A stretch of DNA of 64,000 nucleotides from Candidatus Eiseniibacteriota bacterium (GTDB lineage Bacteria; Eisenbacteria; RBG-16-71-46; CAIMUX01): assembly GCA_903844735.1 (NCBI GenBank), contig CAIMUX010000002.1, positions 1-64,000 of the forward strand, in the 5' to 3' direction. Within the stretch, counting starts at the first letter, position 1. Each line of letters begins with the position of its first letter. The notes beneath the pieces were generated by a model. The model searched no databases and was not told the origin of the DNA. It saw only the letters and a program-made list of their open reading frames with translations. The position numbers were made by a program, and so were the translations under genes. Below, piece by piece: positions 42,648 through 50,949 of the stretch.

Positions 42648-42959
42648 CTAGGTGGTCTTGAAGCCGATATCCCGAGTGGACGTATTGTCGCCGTCCGACC
42701 TAATCTTGCCGTACTGACTTTCGAACGCCTCGACGCGGCCCTCGAGCGTCTTGAGCAGGGAGCGCACCGTTTCGGGGGTGAGGATAATGCGCGCATGAAC
42801 CTTGGCGCGAGGAACGCCCGGCAGCACGCGGGCAAAATCGAGGAAGAATTCGTGCGGCGAGTTCGCCATCAGAACAAAGTTCGAGTAGATCCCCTCGCTC
42901 TCCTGGGGGTCGATCTGGACCTGCAGTTGCTGCTGTGGTCCGGGTGCCGGCTTTTCCAT
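42648..42959 (-). CDS. DUF3467 protein
   Basis: A 103-residue protein of the DUF3467 family: IDPQESEGIYSNFVLMANSP then HEFFLDFARVLPGVPRAKVH and ARIILTPETVRSLLKTLEGR. The function of the family is unknown. The start at 42959 is favoured by a GGAGGAG ribosome site with 6-base spacing; a longer form from 43019 lacks one. Its gene is divergent from the sensor kinase at 43091. Confidence 0.8.
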   Translation of the reverse strand: MEKPAPGPQQQLQVQIDPQESEGIYSNFVLMANSPHEFFLDFARVLPGVPRAKVHARIILTPETVRSLLKTLEGRVEAFESQYGKIRSDGDNTSTRDIGFKTT

Positions 42960-43090
42960 CTCGCTCCTCCCGTGTTCGGGGGCCGCGTCCAGGCCCCTTC
43001 TCTTTTTCCACCACGCCATGAATGCTCGTCTCCGCCGCGAACCCGGCCGGGAAGCGCACAGAAGTTCCGCCCGGACAGCCGGGAGACGAC

Positions 43091-45067
43091 ATGAGCGCAC
43101 GACCGCCCGATCCGCAGTCCGCGTCCGGAGCGGCCCCTGCCCGGGATGAGGAGTGTAGCAGAGGGGCCGGGGACTCGGCGGAGCAAATGTCCCTCCTTTT
43201 CCGCCTCACCACGGTTCTGCACGGGCTCACCGATCTGGGGGCGATCTCCTCCGCGCTCCTCTCGACTCTCATCAGTGAGCAGGGCCTCGCGTTTGATCGC
43301 GCGGTCTTGTTCTTGCTCGACGACGAGAAGAAGCGCCTGCGCGGCTACGATGCGGCGGGCGAGCGCGAACGGGCCCTGACCCTCGACTTCTGGCGGCTGC
43401 TCGATCATTTCCCGGAGTCCTTGAGCGACGCGGTGCGTCTGACGCTCGACCCGCGGCGTCGTCTGCGCAGTCCGCTGTCGAAGAAGGCCCGGCGACTCGC
43501 GGTGACTCTCGATGACCCCGACTCTCCCGTGGCGGAAGCGGCCCGCAGCGGCCGTGTGGTCTGTCCGGTCGTCCAGGGGCATCCCGATCCGGAAGGGATC
43601 GTGCAGGCCCTCGGACACGGTCCGTGGAGTTTCTGGCCCGTGACCGGGACGCGCGGGGTGGCCGGCGTTATCGGGGTTGCCGGGGGCTACGCGCACCCGC
43701 TGCCGGATACCGTGCGTGCGCCGCTGGTCATGCTGACGCACCACGCGGGCCTCTCCCTGGAGCGTGGGCGTGCCTACCAGGACCTGGAGCGCCAGATCGC
43801 AGAGATGGCCACGGTGCAGGAGGTGAGTCGGGGCATCCTCTCCGCCACCAATCTGGTCGACCTTCTGCTGCTCATCTCCCGCGTCTCTTCTCGCGTGATG
43901 GAAGCAGGCTGGGCGGTGACGTGGGCGGCGGAGGGGCCTGAGGAGACGCTCCGCGTTGCTTCGAGTTGCGGGCTTGAAGACGAAGGCGGCGCCTTGCTCG
44001 ACCGGCTGCGGCCTCTGGCTGAGAAATGCTCGGGGACGCGACGCTCGTTGCGCCGCACCGATGCCGCGGCCGACGGGACGCTTCCGGCCAGGGGAGACGG
44101 CAATCCGCGATCGATTCTGCTGGTGCCGCTTGTGGCCTTCGACCGCACGGTGGGCGTGCTCGGTGTCGGTGACCGAGAGACCAGCGCAGACCGCGACGCC
44201 GGCGTCTTTCGCGAGGCGGATGAGCAGTTTCTCAGTATCCTTGCCTCTCAAGCCGCGATCGCCATCAAGAACGCGCAGCTTTTCGAGCAGGTGCGGGAGG
44301 CCGAGAAGCGGCTGCGGGAGACCCAGGCCCTTCTCATGCAGACCGAGAAGTTGGCGGCCCTCGGCGAGATGAGTGCCAAGGTCGCCCACGAGATCCGCAC
44401 CCCCCTGTCGGCGGTCGGCGGTTTCGCGCGGCGAATCCGACGCAGTCTGGCGGATGACGACCCCAACGCCGAGCACGCGACCCTTATCGTGAAGGAAATC
44501 CAGCGCCTCGAAGAGATACTCACCGAGCAGTTGGAGTTCGCGCGACTGAGCCGCCCGCGTCTGGCCATGACTAACCTCGTCGAGGTGGTCCGGGAGACGC
44601 TGCTCCTGGTGCGCGAGGAAGCTGAGCGCCAGGGCGTGGCCATTATCGAGGAGGAAGAGCCCGGGCTGCCGTCGCTTCTTCTCGACCCGGACCGGGTGAA
44701 GCAGGTTCTGCTCAACATCCTCAAGAACGCACTGGGCGCGGTGGTCCGTGGGAACCGGATTTTCGTGCGGACCGACCGTGCCGGCGGAGATCTGCGCGTC
44801 GAGATTTCCAACGATGGCGCGCCGCTGCCGGGAGAGATCCTGGAAAGCCTTTTTGTGCCGTTCGCCACGACCAAGGCGGGTGGCTCCGGGCTCGGGTTGG
44901 CTGTGGCGCACCAGATTGTCAAGGAGCATGGCGGGGAGATTCAGGTTCGCACCGGGGGAGCCTGGAGCGTATCCTTTGTCATCAGCTTCCCGATTCGAGA
45001 AAACCAGGATCGTCGGCGGGTACCGCCCGACCGGCGGAAAGGCAGGGACCGGAGGCGAGCTGCCTGA
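43091..45067 (+). CDS. GAF-domain sensor histidine kinase
   Basis: A 658-residue soluble histidine kinase. Two GAF-type sensor domains occupy residues about 30-220 and 235-395 (no membrane segment is visible), a coiled coil follows, then the HisKA helix with phospho-acceptor His433 in KVAHEIRTPLSAVGG. The ATP-binding domain contains the N box (QVLLNILKNALGAVVR), G1 (EISNDGAPL) and G2 (GGSGLGLAVAHQI). The Arg-rich tail is unusual. The receiver gene starts 22 bases after its stop, so the two form an operon. Confidence 0.9.
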   Translation: MSARPPDPQSASGAAPARDEECSRGAGDSAEQMSLLFRLTTVLHGLTDLGAISSALLSTLISEQGLAFDRAVLFLLDDEKKRLRGYDAAGERERALTLDFWRLLDHFPESLSDAVRLTLDPRRRLRSPLSKKARRLAVTLDDPDSPVAEAARSGRVVCPVVQGHPDPEGIVQALGHGPWSFWPVTGTRGVAGVIGVAGGYAHPLPDTVRAPLVMLTHHAGLSLERGRAYQDLERQIAEMATVQEVSRGILSATNLVDLLLLISRVSSRVMEAGWAVTWAAEGPEETLRVASSCGLEDEGGALLDRLRPLAEKCSGTRRSLRRTDAAADGTLPARGDGNPRSILLVPLVAFDRTVGVLGVGDRETSADRDAGVFREADEQFLSILASQAAIAIKNAQLFEQVREAEKRLRETQALLMQTEKLAALGEMSAKVAHEIRTPLSAVGGFARRIRRSLADDDPNAEHATLIVKEIQRLEEILTEQLEFARLSRPRLAMTNLVEVVRETLLLVREEAERQGVAIIEEEEPGLPSLLLDPDRVKQVLLNILKNALGAVVRGNRIFVRTDRAGGDLRVEISNDGAPLPGEILESLFVPFATTKAGGSGLGLAVAHQIVKEHGGEIQVRTGGAWSVSFVISFPIRENQDRRRVPPDRRKGRDRRRAA

Positions 45068-45089
45068 GATCAGGCGGGGAGGGTGCGAG

Positions 45090-45458
45090 ATGCCGAGTCT
45101 ACTCATCGTGGAAGATGACGCCAGCCTGCGGAAGTTGTACGAGTCCGAGTTCGCCGAGGACGGCTACGTCGTCACGGCGGTCTCTTCGGGCGAGGAGGCG
45201 ATGGAGAGGCTGCGGACGGCGCCTCCGGAGGCGGTTGTGCTGGACATTCGCCTCGGAGGGATGGACGGGCTCGACGTGCTGCGACGGATTCTCCAGGACA
45301 AGCCGGAAGTGGCGGTGGTTCTGAACTCCGCCTACCCGAGCTACAAGCAGAGTTTCGCCAGTTGGTCGGCCGACGGCTACGTCGTCAAGTCGTCGGACCT
45401 AAGCGAGCTGAAGCACACCGTCGCCGCGGCTCTCGCGCGCCGCTGTCACGCAGTCTGA
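45090..45458 (+). CDS. Stand-alone response regulator receiver
   Basis: A 122-residue single-domain receiver. Acidic pocket LIVEDDASLR, phospho-acceptor Asp52 (VVLDIRLGGMDG), and the conserved Lys in DGYVVKSS complete the active site. No output domain is attached, so it acts by protein contact or phosphotransfer. It follows the kinase gene by 22 bases with a GGGGAGGG ribosome site and is its likely partner. Confidence 0.92.
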   Translation: MPSLLIVEDDASLRKLYESEFAEDGYVVTAVSSGEEAMERLRTAPPEAVVLDIRLGGMDGLDVLRRILQDKPEVAVVLNSAYPSYKQSFASWSADGYVVKSSDLSELKHTVAAALARRCHAV

Positions 45459-45545
45459 CGCTGCGCCGACCGCCGCCCGCCGAGTCTGGTGCAGAGGACC
45501 GGCGGGGACCACGGTCCGCGAGCCGAGACCCCGGCCGGAAATGGC

Positions 45546-45575
45546 TTGACGCGAGGTGGCGCTAGAGGCTACAAA
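45546..45575 (+). promoter_or_regulatory. Promoter of the tRNA pair
   Basis: TTGACG (45546-45551), 18-base spacer, TACAAA (45570-45575), 22 bases before tRNA-Phe. Confidence 0.6.
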
Positions 45576-45596
45576 AGCCCCTGTGGCTGTCTATAT

Positions 45597-45672
45597 GCTA
45601 CCCTAGCTCAGTTGGTAGAGCACTAGACTGAAAATCTGGGAGTCCGCGGTTCGAGTCCGCGGGGTAGCACCA
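45597..45672 (+). tRNA. tRNA-Phe (anticodon GAA)
   Basis: Seventy-six bases including the encoded CCA. Acceptor GCTACCC/GGGTAGC, D arm with AGTTGGTAGAG, anticodon loop CTGAAAA, and T arm CGCGG-TTCGAGT-CCGCG pair correctly. Confidence 0.97.
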
Positions 45673-45723
45673 TATTTCTTCTGCCGAAAGGGGAACCGGC
45701 CAGCGCCTTGGGGCCCCCCTGCG

Positions 45724-45747
45724 GAGGGACGCCGGGCGCAGTCCCTC
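45724..45747 (+). other. Hairpin between the tRNAs
   Basis: GAGGGAC (45724-45730) and GTCCCTC (45741-45747) form a perfect 7-bp stem with a 10-base loop. No T-run follows, so it may be a processing or attenuating structure rather than a terminator. It partly overlaps the 19-base sequence that also occurs at 19797. Confidence 0.5.
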
Positions 45748-45780
45748 TGGCGGCGGGTCTGTTCGATGCGCGGATGACGA

Positions 45781-45856
45781 GCTGGTGTAGCTCAGCCGGT
45801 AGAGCAGCGCATTCGTAATGCGCAGGTCAGCGGTTCGATTCCGCTCACCAGCTCCA
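45781..45856 (+). tRNA. tRNA-Thr (anticodon CGT)
   Basis: Seventy-six bases including the encoded CCA. Acceptor GCTGGTG/CACCAGC, anticodon stem GCGCA/TGCGC around loop TTCGTAA, T arm AGCGG-TTCGATT-CCGCT. No separate promoter is seen, so it is probably cotranscribed with tRNA-Phe. Confidence 0.97.
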
Positions 45857-45979
45857 TTTCTTTTCTCTCGACCCCCTGCTGCTTGACACCCTCCTGGGCC
45901 GTGCCCCGCGGCCGGAATCGCCGGGGCCTTGCCTCCCCGCGGTCCGTCCACGCCTGTCGCGGCGGGGGGCGGAGGATCC

Positions 45980-47320
45980 ATGTCACCCTTGATGATCAGC
46001 GTCTCTGGTGTCCGCGGTATCGTGGGCGCCGATTTCAATCCGTTCGAGGTGGCCCGATGGACTGCCGCTCTTGCCGATCTGCTTGGGCCGGGTCCGGTGG
46101 TGCTGGGGCGTGATTCGCGAACCACCGGCGCTGCCCTTGCCCATGCTGCGGCCTCCGTTCTGCGGGCGTGCGGGCGAGAGACCTGGGATCTGGGCGTTGT
46201 TCCCACTCCGACGGTGCAGCTTGCCGTCGAGCATTGGGGGGCGGCCGGTGGTCTCATTCTCACCGCCAGCCACAACCCAGCGCAGTGGAACGCGTTGAAA
46301 TTCGTGGACGGCGATGGGGGCTTCTTCTCGCCGGAGCGGTTTCCCGCGCTGCGGAGTCGGGCTGAGGCCGGGGCAGCACCTTTTGCCGAGGCGGCCCACT
46401 ACGGGGGGATGCGCGACCGTGGCAACGAGGCGCTCCGCCTGCACCGCGAGGCGATACTGCGTGCGGTAGATCTCGACGCCATTCGGTCGGCCGGGATCCG
46501 GGCGGCTGTCGACACGGGCCACGGAGCAGGGGGTGTCATTCTGCCCGCGCTGGCCGAGGAGTTGGGCGTAGCGTTGGTCTGCCATCACGAGGAGCCGTCC
46601 GGCGAATTTGCGGCCAATCCCGAGCCTACAGAGGAGTCCCTCGATCGCTTTCTGAAGATCGTGGAAGGCGAGCCTGCGTTTGTGGCGATGATCGATCCTG
46701 ATGCGGATCGGTTTGCGGTCGCCCTGCCAGGCACAGCCGTCGTGGGCGAGGAATGGACCCTGCCGCTGGTTGTGCGAAGCGTCCTCGCCGGCCGGACCGG
46801 GCCGGTCGTCACCAATCTTTCGACGAGCAGTCGCGTGGAGGCTGCGGCGGCTCGCTTCGGGGCTGTGGTGACCAGGACACCCGTGGGTGAAGCGCATGTC
46901 GTAGCCGGGATGCGGCGGGTGGGGGCGACCATCGGCGGCGAGGGGAATGGCGGCGTCATCGATCCGGCGGTCCATCTCGGGCGCGACGCCGCCGTTGCCT
47001 TCGCCCGCCTGTGTGAGGCGGAGGCGCTCCATCCGGGTGGACTCCGTGCCTTGGCCGCCGAGTTCCCGTCCCGGGTGATGCGAAAAGCCAAGGTTTCGCT
47101 CCCGGTGGGCGGAATGGCGGCGCTCGAGCCGCTGTTGGCCGGTCTCCTCGGAGAGGTTGACGACCGACGGGATGGCCTTCGCTGGTCGCGCTCCGATGGG
47201 TTCGTGCATATCCGTGCCTCGGGAACCGAGCCGGTGGTGCGGGCTATGGTGGAAGCGGAGACTTCGGCAGCGGCGAGCGAGATGATGGAACGGTTGCGCG
47301 GTGTGCTTGAGGGCCGTTAG
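45980..47320 (+). CDS. glmM: Phosphoglucosamine mutase (alpha-D-phosphohexomutase)
   Basis: A 446-residue phosphohexomutase expected to convert glucosamine 6-phosphate to glucosamine 1-phosphate for UDP-GlcNAc synthesis. The active-site serine is in TASHNP (Ser97). The Mg-binding loop is DPDADR, the sugar-binding loop GEGNGG, and the C-terminal phosphate site RASGTEP. The ATG at 45980 has GGAGGA upstream. Because glmS follows 105 bases later, GlmM is preferred over a general phosphomannomutase, though the substrate is not proven by sequence. Confidence 0.88.
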   Translation: MSPLMISVSGVRGIVGADFNPFEVARWTAALADLLGPGPVVLGRDSRTTGAALAHAAASVLRACGRETWDLGVVPTPTVQLAVEHWGAAGGLILTASHNPAQWNALKFVDGDGGFFSPERFPALRSRAEAGAAPFAEAAHYGGMRDRGNEALRLHREAILRAVDLDAIRSAGIRAAVDTGHGAGGVILPALAEELGVALVCHHEEPSGEFAANPEPTEESLDRFLKIVEGEPAFVAMIDPDADRFAVALPGTAVVGEEWTLPLVVRSVLAGRTGPVVTNLSTSSRVEAAAARFGAVVTRTPVGEAHVVAGMRRVGATIGGEGNGGVIDPAVHLGRDAAVAFARLCEAEALHPGGLRALAAEFPSRVMRKAKVSLPVGGMAALEPLLAGLLGEVDDRRDGLRWSRSDGFVHIRASGTEPVVRAMVEAETSAAASEMMERLRGVLEGR

Positions 47321-47425
47321 GGTAGACGCGGGAGCTCCGAGGGTCTGGGGGATTCAGGGGCGCACGCTCACGGGACACTCCGAAACAAGCGGAAATGATT
47401 CGTAACCACGGAGGGATCGAGCGCC

Positions 47426-49252
47426 ATGTGCGGCATTGTTGGGTACACCGGCCCCCGAGAGTGCGTGCCGATTCTCCTGGAGGGGCTGCGGCGGCTGGAG
47501 TACCGGGGCTATGACTCCGCCGGAATCGCGGTGGTCAATGGCGATGGCCTCACCGTCCTGAAGGACGCCGGAAAGATCGATCAGCTCCAGGATCTGGTCG
47601 ACAAGGATCCGCCCACGGGCCACCACGGCATCGCCCACACCCGCTGGGCCACGCACGGCGAGCCGAACCAGATCAACGCGCATCCCCACACTGACACCCG
47701 CGGCCACTTTGCCGTGGTGCATAACGGCATCATCGAGAACTGCGACTCCCTGCGCGAAACCCTGAAGGCGAAGGGGTACGAGTTTGTTTCCGATACCGAC
47801 ACCGAGGTGTTGGCCCACCTCATTCAGGAGTACTGGGACGGGAGCCTGGAGAAGGCTGTAGCCTCCGCCTTGCGCCTGGTCACCGGCGCTTACGGCATCG
47901 CCGTGATCTCGGACTTGGCACCGGGGATCATCGTGGGAGCCCGCAAGGGGAGCCCGCTGCTGGTCGGGGTGGGAGATGGCGAGTTCTTCGTCGCCTCCGA
48001 TGTCTCGGCCATTCTCGCGCACACCCGGCACGTGGTCTATCTAGGCGACGAGGAGATGGCGATCCTCAGCCCGCAGGGCTACCGTACCCAGACTCTGAAC
48101 GAAATCCCGGTGAATCGAGAGATTCAGGAGGTGACTTGGGAGCTCGACCAGATCGAGAAGGGCGGCTTCCCGCACTTCATGCTGAAGGAGATCCACGAGC
48201 AGCCGAAAGCGATCCGCAACGCCATCCGCGGCAGGCTGGTGGACGACCAAGCCGAGGCCCGGCTCGGAGGGCTCAACCTCGCGGGCGATGAACTGCGGCG
48301 TTTCGATCGCATCATCCTCACGGCCTGCGGCACCTCTTGGCACGCCGCCATGATCGGTGAATACATGCTGGAGGAGTACCTCCGTGTCCCGGTGGAAGTG
48401 GAGTACGCCTCGGAATTTCGCTACCGGAGTCCGGTGCTGGACAGCCGCTCTCTCGTCATCGTCCTCAGCCAGTCGGGGGAAACCGCCGATACCCTGGCCG
48501 CGGTGAAAGAGGCCAAGCGGCGAGGCGCCCGGGTCCTGGGGATCTGCAATGTCGTCGGTTCCTCGATTGCACGTGAGACCGACGGTGGGGTCTATATCCA
48601 CGCCGGGCCTGAGATCGGGGTCGCCAGCACCAAGGCGTTCACCGGCCAGGTGGCGGTGCTGGCACTGTTGACCATGTACTTGGGGCGGTGGCGCGGCCTT
48701 TCCGACGAGGTTGCGCGCGAGCTCATCGCCGGGCTGCGCGCCATTCCCGAGCAGATGGAGCGAATTCTCGCCGACGGTCCGGCGATCGCGGAGATCGCAC
48801 AGCTCTATGCCAAGCATGACAACTTCCTCTACCTCGGACGCGGATTCAATTTCCCGGTGGCTCTGGAAGGGGCGCTGAAGCTGAAGGAGATCTCCTACAT
48901 TCACGCCGAGGGTTACCCGGCCGCGGAGATGAAGCACGGGCCGATCGCTCTGATCGACGAGAACATGCCGGTGGTCTTCCTCTGCACGCGGGACAAGGCC
49001 TACGAGAAGGTGTTGAGCAACATGGCCGAGGTGCGGGCGCGCCGCGGGCGCATCATCGCGGTGGCAACCGAGGACGACGCGACGATTGCCTCCCGCGCCG
49101 ACCACGTGATCCGTATCCCACACACCCTCGATCCCCTGGTGCCGTTGCTCTCCGTCGTGCCGCTGCAGTTGCTTGCCTACCACATCGCGGTGGCGCGGGG
49201 CTGCCACGTCGATCAGCCGCGCAATTTGGCCAAGAGCGTGACCGTCGAGTGA
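47426..49252 (+). CDS. glmS: Glutamine-fructose-6-phosphate aminotransferase
   Basis: A 608-residue two-domain enzyme that makes glucosamine 6-phosphate from fructose 6-phosphate and glutamine, the first step of UDP-GlcNAc synthesis. It starts MCGIVGYTG, so Cys after the initiator Met is the glutaminase nucleophile. Two SIS sugar-isomerase domains follow (CGTSWHAAMIGEYMLEEYLR; SQSGETADTLAAVKEAKRRG), with the C-terminal KSVTVE. Standard length. Ribosome site GGAGGG precedes it. It works with the adjacent glmM. Confidence 0.97.
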   Translation: MCGIVGYTGPRECVPILLEGLRRLEYRGYDSAGIAVVNGDGLTVLKDAGKIDQLQDLVDKDPPTGHHGIAHTRWATHGEPNQINAHPHTDTRGHFAVVHNGIIENCDSLRETLKAKGYEFVSDTDTEVLAHLIQEYWDGSLEKAVASALRLVTGAYGIAVISDLAPGIIVGARKGSPLLVGVGDGEFFVASDVSAILAHTRHVVYLGDEEMAILSPQGYRTQTLNEIPVNREIQEVTWELDQIEKGGFPHFMLKEIHEQPKAIRNAIRGRLVDDQAEARLGGLNLAGDELRRFDRIILTACGTSWHAAMIGEYMLEEYLRVPVEVEYASEFRYRSPVLDSRSLVIVLSQSGETADTLAAVKEAKRRGARVLGICNVVGSSIARETDGGVYIHAGPEIGVASTKAFTGQVAVLALLTMYLGRWRGLSDEVARELIAGLRAIPEQMERILADGPAIAEIAQLYAKHDNFLYLGRGFNFPVALEGALKLKEISYIHAEGYPAAEMKHGPIALIDENMPVVFLCTRDKAYEKVLSNMAEVRARRGRIIAVATEDDATIASRADHVIRIPHTLDPLVPLLSVVPLQLLAYHIAVARGCHVDQPRNLAKSVTVE

Positions 49253-49319
49253 GCTGCGAGAGCGCGGAATGAACCGCGCCCGGACCGTCGCGCCCGGCAG
49301 AGGCGCCAGAGAGGAACGC

Positions 49320-49715
49320 ATGGAATCCCGCTGTGCCATCCGCACCGACCAGGCCCCCGCGGCCATCGGGCCGTACTCACAAGCCGTTTGGGACGAGACG
49401 ACCGGAATGCTCTTCTGCTCGGGGCAGATCGGCATCGACCCGGCCCGGGGTGAACTCGTCCCCGGCGGGGTGATCCCGGAGTGCCGGCAGGCGCTGCGCA
49501 ACTGTGCCGCGTTGATCGAGGCGGGCGGACTCACCCTAGGCGATGTCGTGCGGGTGACGCTCTTCCTGGCCGATATGCAGGATTTCGCAGGGGTGAACGT
49601 GCTGTACGCGGAGGTGTTTGCGGAGCCGTTCCCCGCACGTTCCACGGTGGCGGCGGCGGGGCTGCCCAAGGGGGCGCGGGTCGAGATCGAGTGTACGGCG
49701 CTGGCGCGCCGCTGA
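49320..49715 (+). CDS. ridA: RidA-family enamine/imine deaminase
   Basis: A 131-residue RidA/YjgF protein that hydrolyses reactive enamine and imine intermediates of PLP enzymes. Conserved elements are APAAIGPYSQAV, LFCSGQIGIDPARGELV, the VRVTLFLADMQDFAGVN helix and PARSTVAAAGLPKGARVEIE with the catalytic Arg. The ATG at 49320 is chosen over an earlier one because the family N-terminus begins here and GAGGAAC precedes it. It follows glmS by 67 bases, possibly in the same transcript. Confidence 0.92.
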   Translation: MESRCAIRTDQAPAAIGPYSQAVWDETTGMLFCSGQIGIDPARGELVPGGVIPECRQALRNCAALIEAGGLTLGDVVRVTLFLADMQDFAGVNVLYAEVFAEPFPARSTVAAAGLPKGARVEIECTALARR

Positions 49716-49952
49716 CACGGGCCGCGGCATTCGGCCGCGTCTGCTTCGTTGCGCGCAGCTCCGTCGTGCCCCCTGTGGGGGTCTCCTCGACGTGCGAAAC
49801 GTACGCCTGCGTCGCCGTGGCTGCGCGCGCCTCGCATCCACGCCCGACTGCCGCGGCCCTGTGCCTGCTCGATTCCGGCCCGCCTGCGTCGCCGGGGCTG
49901 GGGGCGACGCGCGTCCGTGGCTGTTTGCCGCGCCCCGCCAGGGTCCTCTCCA

Positions 49953-49981
49953 TTGACACCCTGCGGTTCTCCCGCTAGGCT
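49953..49981 (+). promoter_or_regulatory. Promoter of tRNA-Sec
   Basis: Perfect TTGACA (49953-49958), 17-base spacer, TAGGCT (49976-49981), 28 bases before the mature tRNA. The 200 bases upstream, back to ridA, show no gene. Confidence 0.75.
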
Positions 49982-50009
49982 CACCCCTCGGTAACAGTCG
50001 AAATGAGGT

Positions 50010-50105
50010 GGGAACGCATGAGTTCTGGTGGGCTCCGAGGACTTCAAATCCTTTGCCGGGCACTCGCGTGTCCGGGGTGGGTTCGATTCCCACACGTTCC
50101 CGCCA
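50010..50105 (+). tRNA. selC: Selenocysteine tRNA (anticodon TCA)
   Basis: Ninety-six bases with encoded CCA. The acceptor GGGAACG/CGTTCCC, the six-pair D stem (GAGTTC/GGGCTC), the anticodon loop CTTCAAA with TCA, a long variable arm (CCGGGCAC-TCGC-GTGTCCGG) and T arm GTGGG-TTCGATT-CCCAC are all present, as expected for bacterial tRNA-Sec. It implies a complete SelA/SelB/SelD system elsewhere. The next gene's ATG starts one base after its CCA. Confidence 0.95.
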
Positions 50106-50106
50106 T

Positions 50107-50826
50107 ATGCCTGGACCGGCGCCTCCGGTGCGAATCGTCCGCGGCCTCCTGATCCTCCTATGTCTAACCGCCGCCCCTGGCGTGGGCCGGGCCACGGAGG
50201 TTGGGGGAGCGCCGGCAAGAGTGATCCTCGCCGATCCGGCGATGGCGGTGACCGGGGGGCCGGGGCTGCCGGATTCCGGAAGGGCGGAGACGAATCGGCC
50301 AGCCGCGGATCCGGCACGCATAGGCGCAGGTCCGGCCGCCGCGGATTCGGGGCGGTGGGTGCCGGATCGTTCGGGAGCGCCCGACTCTTCCGAAACGGTG
50401 AGGTCTTCTTCGGCTCGACCATGGCACCGGCGGCCGCGCCAGATCATGTTGCGGTCGGTGGCGGTCCCCGGGTGGGGGCAGTGGGCGAACGGCCGGCATG
50501 TCAAGGCGGCGGTCGTCGCTGTGGGCGAGGGCTATCTGCTGTGGCGTGCCGTCGACTATGGCAGGCAGGAGCAGGCCAAGTGGCGCGAGGCTGGGGCGGC
50601 GACCGACCCCGTGGAACAGGGAAAGCTGGAGCGACGGCATCTGGCCCTGGGATCGCACCGCAGGGACTTCACTTGGTGGAGCGTCTTTGCGGGGCTATTG
50701 AGCATGGGTGACGCCTACGTCGACGCGCAGTTAGGGAACTTCGACGCGGAGTTTGAGCCGCAGGGCACCGGGACGCTGGGCGATCGTGACCCGGGGTGGC
50801 GCGCCGCCATGACACTGCGGTGGTGA
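50107..50826 (+). CDS. Exported DUF5683-type protein
   Basis: A 239-residue protein with an N-terminal hydrophobic signal (VRIVRGLLILLCLTAAPGVG), a Pro/Ala/Ser-rich linker, and a C-terminal domain (IMLRSVAVPGWGQWANGRHV then KAAVVAVGEGYLLWRAVDYG) typical of DUF5683 proteins, which have unknown function and are found next to surface biogenesis genes. The ATG at 50107 lies one base after the tRNA-Sec CCA; a GTG at 50128 would start directly at the signal peptide. Neither has a Shine-Dalgarno. Confidence 0.65.
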   Translation: MPGPAPPVRIVRGLLILLCLTAAPGVGRATEVGGAPARVILADPAMAVTGGPGLPDSGRAETNRPAADPARIGAGPAAADSGRWVPDRSGAPDSSETVRSSSARPWHRRPRQIMLRSVAVPGWGQWANGRHVKAAVVAVGEGYLLWRAVDYGRQEQAKWREAGAATDPVEQGKLERRHLALGSHRRDFTWWSVFAGLLSMGDAYVDAQLGNFDAEFEPQGTGTLGDRDPGWRAAMTLRW

Positions 50827-50949
50827 CGTTGCGGCTGTCAGGCTGCGGCTGTCGGGCTGCGGCGGCGACGTGGGTGTGACGAGAAACGGCGCAATCGCGG
50901 CTTCGGTCGCGGTGGGCCCGGATGGAGGCGTGGCGAGCGGATCGCGAGC

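Noticed and set aside
42869-45106. Long minus-strand frame (745 codons) opposite the sensor kinase
   Set aside because: An antisense shadow caused by high GC; the plus strand carries complete GAF, HisKA and ATPase motifs.
47321-47425. glmS ribozyme
   Set aside because: The 105-base leader shows no glmS ribozyme core, and a normal ribosome site is present.
48041-50422. Long minus-strand frame (793 codons) opposite glmS, ridA and tRNA-Sec
   Set aside because: It runs through glmS, ridA and a tRNA and shows no family resemblance.
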